A DNA stretch of 64,000 nt, from NCBI RefSeq assembly GCF_036345915.1, contig NZ_CP107785.1:4526001-4590000 (forward strand). Reading direction: 5' to 3'. The position numbers and the translations under genes were made by a program. The first letter of the stretch is position 1, and each line of letters begins with the position of its first letter. The DNA comes from Nocardia sp. NBC_00565. Lineage in GTDB: Bacteria > Actinomycetota > Actinomycetes > Mycobacteriales > Mycobacteriaceae. Shown here one piece after another: positions 8,867-16,947 of this stretch. The notes below the pieces were generated by a model. It was not told the DNA's origin, searched no databases, and worked only from the letters and a program-made list of their open reading frames with translations.

Positions 8867-9688
8867 TCAGGCGGTGACGGATAGATGTTCGTAGCGTAGT
8901 TCGTGCTCGATCGGCGACACATAATCGAGCTGGGAGTGACGGCGTTGACGGTTGTAGAAGATCTCGATGTAGTCGAAGATCGCGTTCGCCAGATCGAGGC
9001 GGGTCCGCCATCTCTTCCGGTTCAACAGCTCGATCTGCATGCTCGACCAGAACGATTCCATCATCGCGTTGTCATACCCGTCACCGATGGTGCCGAACGA
9101 CGGCATCAGCCCGGCGGAGCGGATCTTGTTCGTAAACGCCCAAGAGGTGAACTGAACCCCGTGGTCGGCGTGAACGATCCCGCCCGGCACCGGCTTTCGG
9201 TTCTTGATTGCCATGTCGAGCGCGTTCACGACCAGGATCGAGTCCTGGGAATTGTCGATCGACCAGCCGACAATCTTGCGGCTGAAGGTGTCCATGACTG
9301 CGCAGCAGTAGACCTTGCCCTCTCGGGTCGGATGTTCGGTTATGTCGGTGACCCACAGCTCATTTGGCGACAGTCGGTGGAACTTGCGGCGCACGAGATC
9401 ATCGGAAGTAGCAACACCGCGGAGTCGCTTCACCTTGGCCGGGCCGGGAAGACCGGCGATGCCCGCCAGGCTCATCAGCTCGGCCACCAGGTGCTCGCTG
9501 ACCACGATGCCCATTCCGCGAGTCAGTTCCGCATGGACTCTTCGCGATCCGTAGGTTTGACGAGATGCGTTGTGCACCTCCCCGATCAGGCCGGTGAGCC
9601 ACTGGCGGCGCATCTTCGTCGGCGACAGCGGGCGCGTCCGATATCGGTAGTAGCCGGGGCTGCTGACCCCGAGGAGCCGACAGCACAC
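8867..9688 (-). CDS. IS3-family transposase OrfB (DDE catalytic part)
   Basis: The integrase-like transposase domain: ELWVTDITEHPTREGKVY holds the first Asp, IVHADHGVQFTSWAF the second, and DNAMMESFWSSMQIELL the Glu; NRQRRHSQLDYVSPIE is the typical IS3 tail. The internal Met at 9688 marks only the open part: the frame stays open upstream to a CCCAAAAGG stretch at about 9737-9745, where a -1 slip from OrfA gives one OrfAB protein (PKRVHPVIDTLVDAGHPAKV joins the two). Confidence 0.92.
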   Translation of the reverse strand: MCCRLLGVSSPGYYRYRTRPLSPTKMRRQWLTGLIGEVHNASRQTYGSRRVHAELTRGMGIVVSEHLVAELMSLAGIAGLPGPAKVKRLRGVATSDDLVRRKFHRLSPNELWVTDITEHPTREGKVYCCAVMDTFSRKIVGWSIDNSQDSILVVNALDMAIKNRKPVPGGIVHADHGVQFTSWAFTNKIRSAGLMPSFGTIGDGYDNAMMESFWSSMQIELLNRKRWRTRLDLANAIFDYIEIFYNRQRRHSQLDYVSPIEHELRYEHLSVTA

Positions 9689-9723
9689 CTTGGCCGGGTG
9701 CCCGGCATCGACGAGAGTGTCGA

Positions 9724-10020
9724 TTACCGGGTGAACCCTTTTGGGGCAGGGCGATCCTCACCGAGCAGCTTGGCTGCCTTCTTCAGGATCTCGACCTCGG
9801 TTTCGAGTTCACGAATCCGCTTGTTGGCCTTGGCCAGCTCGGCGTTGTCCGCTGTGGTCGTGCCGGGGCGTTCACCGCGGTCGATCTGGTCTTGGCGGAC
9901 CCAGTTGTGCAGAGCGGCGGCGCTGATCCCGAGCTCGGCGGCGGCGGTGGTGATCTGTTTGCCGGCTCGTACGAGCGCGACAGCTCGGAATCGGAACTCC
10001 GGCGGATACGGTCGAGGCAT
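9724..10020 (-). CDS. IS3-family transposase OrfA
   Basis: A 98-residue HTH protein: MPRPYPPEFRFRAVALVRAG, then the HTH AAAELGISAAALHNWVRQDQ and a heptad region LAKANKRIRELETEVEIL used for dimerisation. It ends APKGFTR just after the slippery run that leads into OrfB. It binds the element's ends. Confidence 0.92.
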   Translation of the reverse strand: MPRPYPPEFRFRAVALVRAGKQITTAAAELGISAAALHNWVRQDQIDRGERPGTTTADNAELAKANKRIRELETEVEILKKAAKLLGEDRPAPKGFTR

Positions 10021-10246
10021 GGATCGGAGCCTCTCAGCAAAGGCCGATCTTCACACCGAAACGGGTAACTGAACCCTGGGGCAGGTCAAGGAGTCAACCG
10101 AACCAGGGGCAGTCCCCGCAACGGATGGTACGCATCGCCGAGAAGCTGCGCGTCCAACTCACAGTCATCGAGTCGCCGCCGAAAATCGGCATCACCTGCT
10201 GACTCGGCACCGAATTCAACCGGGGCTGTTCATCGGCGCGGAAGAA

Positions 10247-11692
10247 TCAAGGTTCGGACGTCATTCCTACGGTCGTGCGATCACCCCGTCCGGGCACGAA
10301 CGTGGTGAGCAGTGCCGCGGCGATCGCCGCGGCGGCGCCGATGAGCATCGCGGTGCGGAAGCCGTTTTGGGACGGCAGCGCATGAGTGCCGAAGCGGGTC
10401 GTCAGATGAGCCAGAACGACGCCGACCACCGCTGCGGACGTGGATGTGCCGATGGAACGCATAAGGCTGTTGACGGCATTGGCGGAGGCTGTCTCCGATA
10501 CGGGGACCGCCGACATGATCAGCGCGGGCATAGCTCCGAACGCGAAGCCGATACCGCCACCGACCACACATCCGACGATGATGGTCTGCCAGGCCGCGTC
10601 CATGAAGACAACGCCAAGGACGTATCCGGCGGCGATGACGACGGACCCGATGATCAGGGAGATCTTGGGGCCGCAGGCGGCCGTGACCCGCGCCGACCCG
10701 GCTGCCATCGCCATCATCACCAACCCGGACGGGGCCAGGCACAGGCCCGCCACCAGCATGGACTGCCCGAGGCCGTATCCGGTGGCGGTGGGCATCTGCA
10801 GCAACTGCGGTAGCACGAGAGACATCGCGAACATCGCGAACCCGACCATCACCGAGGCGAGGTTGGTCAGCAGCACCTGACGGTTCGCGGTGGTCCGCAG
10901 ATCCACCAGCGGCGCCGCGGTGCGCAGCTCCCACCACCCCCACAGCAGCAGAACGCCAACGGCAGCGGTGAACAAGCCGTCGGTGGGCAGGCTGATCCAG
11001 CCCCAGTCGGCGCCCTTGGAGATCGCGAGCAGCAAACTGATCAGGCCTGCCGAGAGTCCGATACCACCTATCAGGTCGAACCGTCCGCCGCTGCGGACCC
11101 GGGACTCGGGGACGAAGACCAGCACCAGGGCGAACACCAGAACGCCGAGGCCCGCCGATGTCCAGAACAGCACGTGCCAGTTGGCGTTCTGGGCGATCAG
11201 CGCCGCAGCGGGCAGGCCGAGCGCGCCGCCCACGCCCAGTGACGCACTCATCATCGCCGTGGCCGAGCCGAGTTTCTCGGCGGGCAGTTCGTCTCGCATG
11301 ATGCTGATACCGAGCGGAACGACACCAACGCCGAAGCCCTGCAGTGCCCGGCCGACGACGATGGGGGCCAGCGAGCTGCTGAGAGCGCACACTAACGAGC
11401 CGACCACCAGCACACACACGCTGAGCAGCAGCATCCGCCGCTTGCCCACCATGTCCCCGAGCCGTCCCACCATGGGCGTCACCACCGCACCCGCGAGCAG
11501 GGTGGCGGTGATCGCCCACGAGGTGTCCGACGCCGATGCGTGCAGCAGTGTCGGTAACTCGGGGACGATCGGCACCACCAGGGTCTGCATCAGCGACATG
11601 ACGATCCCACCTAGGGCCAGCACACTGACAACCGCGCCGACGTGGGTCGACCTGGTCGATTCGGCCCCCTCGACGGGAGAGATGACTGTGGA
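10247..11692 (-). CDS. MFS drug-efflux transporter (DHA2, EmrB/QacA type)
   Basis: A 481-residue inner-membrane proton antiporter with about 14 membrane segments. I place the start at GTG 11692 (VSTVISPVEG) because GGAGG lies 7 bp upstream. Motif A is GRLGDMVGKRRML after helix 2; motif C-like glycine/proline sequence occurs in helix 5 (ASLGVGGALGLPAAALI). It is divergent from a TetR repressor with a strong palindrome between them, the standard layout of an inducible efflux pump. Substrate unknown. Confidence 0.9.
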   Translation of the reverse strand, partial: STVISPVEGAESTRSTHVGAVVSVLALGGIVMSLMQTLVVPIVPELPTLLHASASDTSWAITATLLAGAVVTPMVGRLGDMVGKRRMLLLSVCVLVVGSLVCALSSSLAPIVVGRALQGFGVGVVPLGISIMRDELPAEKLGSATAMMSASLGVGGALGLPAAALIAQNANWHVLFWTSAGLGVLVFALVLVFVPESRVRSGGRFDLIGGIGLSAGLISLLLAISKGADWGWISLPTDGLFTAAVGVLLLWGWWELRTAAPLVDLRTTANRQVLLTNLASVMVGFAMFAMSLVLPQLLQMPTATGYGLGQSMLVAGLCLAPSGLVMMAMAAGSARVTAACGPKISLIIGSVVIAAGYVLGVVFMDAAWQTIIVGCVVGGGIGFAFGAMPALIMSAVPVSETASANAVNSLMRSIGTSTSAAVVGVVLAHLTTRFGTHALPSQNGFRTAMLIGAAAAIAAALLTTFVPGRGDRTTVGMTSEP

Positions 11693-11721
11693 CACGGCGA
11701 TGCCTCCATTTCCAATTCCAT

Positions 11722-11746
11722 ATTTAGCGTAGAACATACACTAAAT
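11722..11746. promoter_or_regulatory. TetR operator palindrome between efflux pump and repressor
   Basis: Ten-base arms ATTTAGCGTA (11722-11731) and TACACTAAAT (11737-11746) form an inverted repeat with one mismatch around a 5-base spacer. It sits 30 bp from the pump start and 23 bp from the TetR start, and AT-rich sequence in GC-rich surroundings fits an overlapping divergent promoter. Confidence 0.8.
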
Positions 11747-11769
11747 AGAGACACCGGTAATCTGACAGG

Positions 11770-12429
11770 ATGGCGAGCACAGCGACCGAGGCCGCGGGGC
11801 GAGGAAGAGGCAGGCCGCCGCGGCTGTCCCGAGACCAGATCATCGAGGCCGCCGTCGAACTCCTGGAACGCGAACCGAACGCTGGTTTGACCATCAAGCG
11901 CGTCGCCGAGGCCGTCGGCTCCGCTCAGATGGCGCTCTACCGCTACTTCCCGGATCGCGACACACTGCTCCAAGCGGTAGCCGACCACGTCGTGGCCCAC
12001 ATCAGGCCGCGGCCGCTGACCGGCGACACCTGGCAGGAACAGGTTCGCGACTGGATGCGCAACAGCTCGGCGCGGTTACGGCCCTACTCCCAACTCTTGC
12101 CATATATGGCCGCGACACGGCAACCCGTCGGCCTGCGGGCGCTGGACAGGCTGGCCATGATTCTGAGCCCGCTCGGTCTCGACGACGAGGACCTGGCATT
12201 GGCCGTCATCCTGATCGGCTCGACCACCATCGGCTACGCGTCGTTCGAAACGCACCGGCTGCCCGCCGAGCAGGTCGTGGCCGCGCTACGGGAAGGACTC
12301 CCGCTGCGTTCCGAGGCAGAGCGGGAAATCGTCGAGCCGCTGCTGCCACTACTTCCCACCGCGTACGCCCGCCTGTACGACACGATCCTCGACCAGACCA
12401 TCGCCACGATCGAGGCTCTGAAACCCTAA
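11770..12429 (+). CDS. TetR family transcriptional repressor of the adjacent efflux pump
   Basis: A 219-residue protein. A basic N-terminal arm (GRGRGRPPRLSRDQII) precedes the HTH, TIKRVAEAVGSAQMALYRYF, and PDRDTLLQAVADHV. The C-terminal domain has the pattern of the TetR/AcrR C-terminal family with a WxxQVRDWMRN helix. It probably represses both itself and the divergent pump through the 11722-11746 palindrome. Confidence 0.9.
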   Translation: MASTATEAAGRGRGRPPRLSRDQIIEAAVELLEREPNAGLTIKRVAEAVGSAQMALYRYFPDRDTLLQAVADHVVAHIRPRPLTGDTWQEQVRDWMRNSSARLRPYSQLLPYMAATRQPVGLRALDRLAMILSPLGLDDEDLALAVILIGSTTIGYASFETHRLPAEQVVAALREGLPLRSEAEREIVEPLLPLLPTAYARLYDTILDQTIATIEALKP

Positions 12430-12510
12430 GAAGAGGTCCGCCCAAGGATTCGTTCCGCTTCCACCTCCAGGGCGCAACGGTCGATTCGCGAACAATACGC
12501 AACAGGGCTA

Positions 12511-13962
12511 TTACAGGGCGATATACTTAATCTCGAGGTATTCCTCGATGCCCTCGCTCCCGCTCTCACGACCGATGCCGGACTCCTTCACCCCTCCGAA
12601 CGGGGCCGCGACGTCGGAGATAATTCCTCGATTCACACCGACCATTCCCGACTCGAGCGATTCGGCCACACGAATCGCTCGGCTCAGATTCGTCGTGTAA
12701 ATGTATGCGGCTAAACCGAATTCGGTGTCATTGGCTGCGGCAACGCCCTCGTCTTCGCCATCGAAGCCGGTAATCGCGGCAACCGGACCGAACACTTCCT
12801 CACGAAGAATGCGCGCGTCGGCAGGCACGTCCGCCAAGACAGTGGGCTCATAGAAGTAGCCTTCACCGACACCACTCGCACCGCCGGTCGTGACGACAGC
12901 GCCCCTCATGACGCTGTCGGCAACGAGTTCCGCGACGCGCGCGCGTTGCTTCTCGCTGATCAGTGGACCCACCTGAGTACCGTCCAGATCGCCCGGCCCG
13001 ACCTTCAGAGCCGCCATTCGCCAGGTCAGCTTCTGGGTGAACTCGGCTCGCACCGTGTTGTCGACATGGAACCGGTTGGCGGCGGTGCAGGCCTCGCCGG
13101 TGTTGCGCATCTTCGCGGCAATCGCCCCATCGACCGCGGCATCGAGATCCGCGTCGGCGAACACGACGAACGGCGCGTTTCCGCCGAGCTCCATCGAACT
13201 GCGCAGCACTCGTGTGGCCGCCTGCGCGAGCAGCGTTTTGCCGACACCCGTCGAGCCGGTGAAGGTCACTTTCCGCATCCGGTGGTCGGCGAACAGCGGG
13301 TCGGTGAGCGCCGCCGCCGCCGAGGTCGGCAGTACCGATAGCACCCCCGGCGGCAGGCCCGCTTCCTGGAACACCTGACCGAGCAGCAGCGACGTCAGCG
13401 GTGTCTCCGCAGCGGGTTTGAGGACCATGGTGCACCCGGCGGCCAAGGCAGGCGCGATTTTGCGGGTTCCCATCGCGAGCGGGAAGTTCCACGGGGTAAT
13501 CGCCAGCGTCGGACCGACGGGCTGTTTGGTCACCAATATCCGACCGTTGCCCGACGGCGACCGGGTATACCGGCCATTGATCCGGACGGCCTCTTCGGCG
13601 AACCACCGCAGGAACTCACCACCGTAGGCGACTTCGCCATAGCTCTCGGCCAGCGGTTTGCCCATTTCCAGGGTGATCAGCAGCGCGAAATCATCGCGGC
13701 GCGCCACCACCAATTCCCAGGCATGCCGCAGGATTTCGGCCCGATCGCGGGCAGGTGTGGCGGCCCACGCAGGTTGCGCGGTGGCAGCGGCGTCCAGTGC
13801 CCGCGCACCGTCCTCGCTGGATGCGTCGGCGACCTGGATGAGCACTTCCCCGGTCGCTGGATTGGATACCGGGAAAGTAGCTCCGCCGCTGGCAGACACC
13901 TGCTCTCCGCCGATCCATAGTCCGGTAGGCAGCGAGCTCAACAAGGCAGCAACTTCAAGCAT
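12511..13962 (-). CDS. gabD: NAD(P)-dependent succinate-semialdehyde dehydrogenase
   Basis: A 483-residue aldehyde dehydrogenase oxidising succinate semialdehyde to succinate, the last step of GABA breakdown. Motifs: ITPWNFPLAMGTRKIAPALA (substrate/NAD region), FTGSTGVGKTL (Rossmann), MELGGNAPFVVF (catalytic Glu) and GEACTAANRFHV (catalytic Cys in EAC). The end PFGGVKESGIGRESGSEG is typical of the GabD clade. It is downstream of gabT on the same strand with a 39-bp gap, so the two are probably one operon. Confidence 0.92.
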   Translation of the reverse strand: MLEVAALLSSLPTGLWIGGEQVSASGGATFPVSNPATGEVLIQVADASSEDGARALDAAATAQPAWAATPARDRAEILRHAWELVVARRDDFALLITLEMGKPLAESYGEVAYGGEFLRWFAEEAVRINGRYTRSPSGNGRILVTKQPVGPTLAITPWNFPLAMGTRKIAPALAAGCTMVLKPAAETPLTSLLLGQVFQEAGLPPGVLSVLPTSAAAALTDPLFADHRMRKVTFTGSTGVGKTLLAQAATRVLRSSMELGGNAPFVVFADADLDAAVDGAIAAKMRNTGEACTAANRFHVDNTVRAEFTQKLTWRMAALKVGPGDLDGTQVGPLISEKQRARVAELVADSVMRGAVVTTGGASGVGEGYFYEPTVLADVPADARILREEVFGPVAAITGFDGEDEGVAAANDTEFGLAAYIYTTNLSRAIRVAESLESGMVGVNRGIISDVAAPFGGVKESGIGRESGSEGIEEYLEIKYIAL

Positions 13963-14001
13963 TGTGACGGTCTCCTTGATATTCGAGCGAGCGGCGGCGG
14001 A

Positions 14002-15330
14002 TCAGACGGCGGTCCGGATCGCGTCAGCCAGCACGGTCAGGCCCTCGTCGAGTAGTTCCGCAGGCAGCGACAGCGGCGGTAGCAGACGGATCACATTGCC
14101 GTAGGTGCCGCACGTCAGCACCACGACGCCGGCGTCGTGGCAGGTCTTAGCGATACGACGCACCAGTTCCGCATCCGGTTCCCGGGTGCCGGGCTTGACG
14201 AACTCGACCGCCAGCATGGCCCCGCGCCCACGGACGTGGCCGATCGTATCGGTGGGCAATGCCCGCAGCCGGGGCAGCGCGATTGTGCCGATCCGCCGGG
14301 CGGCGACCACCAGTTTCTGGTCGCGGATCGTTTCAATGGACCCCAGCGCCGCGGCGCAGGCGACCGGGTTGCCGCCGTAGGTGCCACCCAGGCCACCCGG
14401 CGGGACCGCGTCGAGCAGGTCGGCCCGGCCGGTGACCGCCGCAAGGGGCAGACCGGCCGCGATGCCCTTCGCGGTGACGATCACGTCCGGCACGACACCC
14501 TCGTATTCGCAGGCGAACCAGTCGCCGGTCCGTCCGAACCCGGTCTGCACCTCGTCTGCGATGAACACCACGCCATTGCGGGTGCACCACTGCGACAGTG
14601 CGGGCAGGAAACCGGGCGCCGGTTCGATGAACCCGCCCTCGCCCTGCACAGGCTCGATCACCACGGCCGCGACCTGGTCGGCGCCGATCTGCTTGTCGAT
14701 CCGGTCCAACGCCTGTGCCGCCGACTCGGGGCCGGTAAGTCCGTCACGGAACGGGTAGGAGCCGGAAACCCGGTAGATCTCCGGTGCGAACGGGCCGAAC
14801 CCATGCTTGTACGGCACCGATTTGGAGGTCAACGCCATCGTGAGGTTGGTGCGCCCATGATAGGCGTGATCGAATACCACCACTGCCTGGCGCCCCGTTG
14901 CCGCACGCGCCACCTTGACGGCGTTCTCCACCGCCTCGGCACCGGAATTGAACAGCGCCGAACGCTTCTCCTGGTCGCCTGGTGTGAGATCGGCCAACGC
15001 CTCGCACACCTCGACGTACCCCTCGTACGGGGCAATCATGAAGCAGGTGTGGGTGAACCGTTCCACCTGATCCTTCACCCGATCCACCACCGCTGGCGCG
15101 GCGTGACCCACATTCGTCACGGCGATACCCGAACCGAAGTCGATATACGTGTTGCCATCCACATCGTGCAGTAGTCCCCCGTCGGCAGAGGTGATGTACA
15201 CCGGCAGCGTCGACGTGACAGCGGCCGACACGGCTCGGGACCGTCGTTGCTGCAACGCGGACGAGATCGGGCCGGGAATCGCGGTGCGCACCTGACGGTG
15301 ACTGGCTGGAACGCTCACGTTTGCGAGCAT
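14002..15330 (-). CDS. gabT: 4-aminobutyrate--2-oxoglutarate transaminase
   Basis: A 442-residue class III PLP aminotransferase that moves the GABA amino group to 2-oxoglutarate, giving succinate semialdehyde for GabD. Seen: FNSGAEAVENAVKVAR (phosphate cup), YHGRTNLTMALTSK, FIADEVQTGFGRTG (PLP-ring Asp) and VTAKGIAAGLPLAAVTGR (Schiff-base Lys). Divergent from the PucR regulator with only 64 bp between starts, which marks PucR as its likely activator. Confidence 0.93.
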   Translation of the reverse strand: MLANVSVPASHRQVRTAIPGPISSALQQRRSRAVSAAVTSTLPVYITSADGGLLHDVDGNTYIDFGSGIAVTNVGHAAPAVVDRVKDQVERFTHTCFMIAPYEGYVEVCEALADLTPGDQEKRSALFNSGAEAVENAVKVARAATGRQAVVVFDHAYHGRTNLTMALTSKSVPYKHGFGPFAPEIYRVSGSYPFRDGLTGPESAAQALDRIDKQIGADQVAAVVIEPVQGEGGFIEPAPGFLPALSQWCTRNGVVFIADEVQTGFGRTGDWFACEYEGVVPDVIVTAKGIAAGLPLAAVTGRADLLDAVPPGGLGGTYGGNPVACAAALGSIETIRDQKLVVAARRIGTIALPRLRALPTDTIGHVRGRGAMLAVEFVKPGTREPDAELVRRIAKTCHDAGVVVLTCGTYGNVIRLLPPLSLPAELLDEGLTVLADAIRTAV

Positions 15331-15394
15331 GCTCGGCTTCCCTGCCCCAATGGAATCGACGCTCTGTTGAATCTTCTAGATAAAATTCGACACT

Positions 15395-16885
15395 ATGGCC
15401 ATCTCGTTGCGCGATCTGACCCGACAGACCGACCTGCGATTGCGGACACTCACCGACGCGGATTCCGCGTTGGACCATCCGATTTCGTGGGTACATCCGA
15501 GTGAACTGCTCGACCCAACCCCGTATCTCGACGGCGGTGAACTACTGCTGACGACCGGATTGGCCGTCGACGACGGCAACGCCGCCGACTATGTCCGTCG
15601 TCTGGCCGACGCTCGGGTGGCAGGCATCGGATTCGGAACCGGACTGAACCACCTGCGGGTGCCACCGACACTGTTGCACGCGGCGAGCGCGGCCGGGGTG
15701 CCGGTGCTGGAGATTCCGGAAGCCATCCCGTTCATCGCGATCACCAAGGCGGTGTCGCGGGCGATGGCAGCGCAGGAGTATGCGGGCGTGGTCCGCGCTC
15801 AACAGGGTCAGCGTGCTTTGACCGCAGCCGCGGTGCGTCGGGACGGTACCGGCGCGGTGGTCCGCGCGCTGGCCGGCTTGGTGAATGGCTGGGTGCTGCT
15901 TGCGAATGCCACCGGCGAGATTCGCGAGGTGTTCCCCGCAGTCGCCCGCGGCTTGTCGGCGGAGCTGACCGCCCACCTCGGCCTCCCGCGAACCGGAACA
16001 TGGCAGGGCGAGCTGGCCGGACGCGACGTCGTGATCCACGCGCTCGGCACCCGTACCGCGAGTTTCCTGGCGGTGGCCACCGTGACCCCACTGGACCCGG
16101 TCGGGCATTTGCTGGTCCAGGCCGCGGCATCGCTGCTTTCGCTGGCAGTACGGCAACATGCCCAGTCACGCACGACGCTGCGCCGCCTGCGTACTACGCT
16201 GTTCCCGCTGTTGATAGCCCAGGCGGACGGTGCCGCCGACCTGGTCGAGACCACGTTCGGTCCACTTCCGGATCCACCCTGGTCGGTGTGCATGCTCGTC
16301 GGCGGCGAGTCGACCGTCGACGCAGTCGAGACAATCTGCGACACGGCTCGACAACGGACATTCTTCGCCGAGTACGGGCCGGGTATCGCGGTGCTCGCAA
16401 GCGGCGAAGTGCCTATGACGCTGCTGGACTTGGCTCGAGTCGTTGGGCCGTATGCCGGCCTGTCCATTCCGGTGTCACCCACCGATATAGGTGCGGGTGT
16501 CCGCCAGGCAACGTGGGCCGCGGACACCGCGCGGCGGACACGAGTGCCTGCGGTTCGGTTCGCCGACCTGGCCGGTGCCGGATTGCTGGCATTGGTGGAT
16601 GCCGATACCCGAGTCGCCTTCGCCGAGGCGGTGCTGGGACCGCTGCGTGAGCACGATCGGACACATCGGGGCGACCTCGTGACGGCGCTGCGGTACTGGC
16701 TGGAATGCAACGGCCACTGGGACCGAGCCGCAGCACGCATGGGCGTGCACCGGCACACGATGCGCACCCGGATCGACAAAGTAGCGGAACTCACCGGACG
16801 AGACATGGACGCCCCCGGCGTCCGAGCCGAGCTGTGGCTGGCACTGTCCGTCGGATCGCTTCGGCCGGTGCCGAGAAACATATGA
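15395..16885 (+). CDS. PucR family transcriptional regulator
   Basis: A 496-residue regulator with the PucR layout: an N-terminal purine-catabolism-like domain (HPISWVHPSELLDPTPYLDG, GELLLTTGL), a poorly conserved middle, and the C-terminal HTH_30 (LECNGHWDRAAARMGVHRHT, MRTRIDKVAELTGRD). Close relatives in actinobacteria adjoin gabT and regulate GABA use; context here fits exactly. No convincing ribosome site precedes the ATG, and the transcript may have a very short leader. Its stop codon lies inside a palindrome (16878-16895) belonging to the next promoter. Confidence 0.9.
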   Translation: MAISLRDLTRQTDLRLRTLTDADSALDHPISWVHPSELLDPTPYLDGGELLLTTGLAVDDGNAADYVRRLADARVAGIGFGTGLNHLRVPPTLLHAASAAGVPVLEIPEAIPFIAITKAVSRAMAAQEYAGVVRAQQGQRALTAAAVRRDGTGAVVRALAGLVNGWVLLANATGEIREVFPAVARGLSAELTAHLGLPRTGTWQGELAGRDVVIHALGTRTASFLAVATVTPLDPVGHLLVQAAASLLSLAVRQHAQSRTTLRRLRTTLFPLLIAQADGAADLVETTFGPLPDPPWSVCMLVGGESTVDAVETICDTARQRTFFAEYGPGIAVLASGEVPMTLLDLARVVGPYAGLSIPVSPTDIGAGVRQATWAADTARRTRVPAVRFADLAGAGLLALVDADTRVAFAEAVLGPLREHDRTHRGDLVTALRYWLECNGHWDRAAARMGVHRHTMRTRIDKVAELTGRDMDAPGVRAELWLALSVGSLRPVPRNI

Positions 16886-16895
16886 CTTCATATGT
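16878..16895. promoter_or_regulatory. Operator-like palindrome, copy 1 (permease promoter)
   Basis: ACATATGACTTCATATGT overlaps the PucR stop and lies 53 bp before the permease start. With flanks it has perfect 9-bp arms AACATATGA/TCATATGTT. It matches 16 of 18 bases of the site at 19986-20003 in the GntR/aldehyde-dehydrogenase promoter, so one regulator probably binds both. Confidence 0.75.
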
Positions 16896-16912
16896 TAGCG
16901 TAATAACGCTAA
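16895..16912. promoter_or_regulatory. Second palindrome upstream of permease
   Basis: TTAGCGT-N4-ACGCTAA, perfect 7-bp arms, directly abutting the first palindrome. It may bind a different regulator, such as PucR, or form a hairpin in the leader. Not seen elsewhere in the window. Confidence 0.5.
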
Positions 16913-16947
16913 AGCGTGTGATCTACATAACATCGAGAGGCCACCCC

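Larger units (their letters stand above)
8826..10088 (-). mobile_element. Apparently intact IS3-family insertion sequence
   Basis: A 1263-bp element with imperfect terminal inverted repeats of about 43 bp: both ends begin TGACCTGCCCCAGG and later share GTTACCCG and GTGTGAA. The trinucleotide AGG directly flanks both ends (8823-8825 and 10089-10091), a 3-bp target duplication as expected for IS3. Inside are OrfA and OrfB with a frameshift overlap. It landed in the 5' end of an older IS fragment. Intact ends, duplication and full DDE motif suggest a recent insertion. Confidence 0.92.

Noticed and set aside
8903..10072. 389-codon plus-strand frame
   Set aside because: It runs antisense through a clear IS3 OrfA/OrfB pair with intact DDE motif; no family pattern in the plus-strand translation.
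14137..15174. 345-codon plus-strand frame
   Set aside because: Antisense to gabT; composition is typical of a shadow frame.
16705..16947. N-terminal extension of the permease
   Set aside because: It would overlap the PucR gene in another frame and cross both palindromes; the ATG at 16948 has a ribosome site and a normal permease start.
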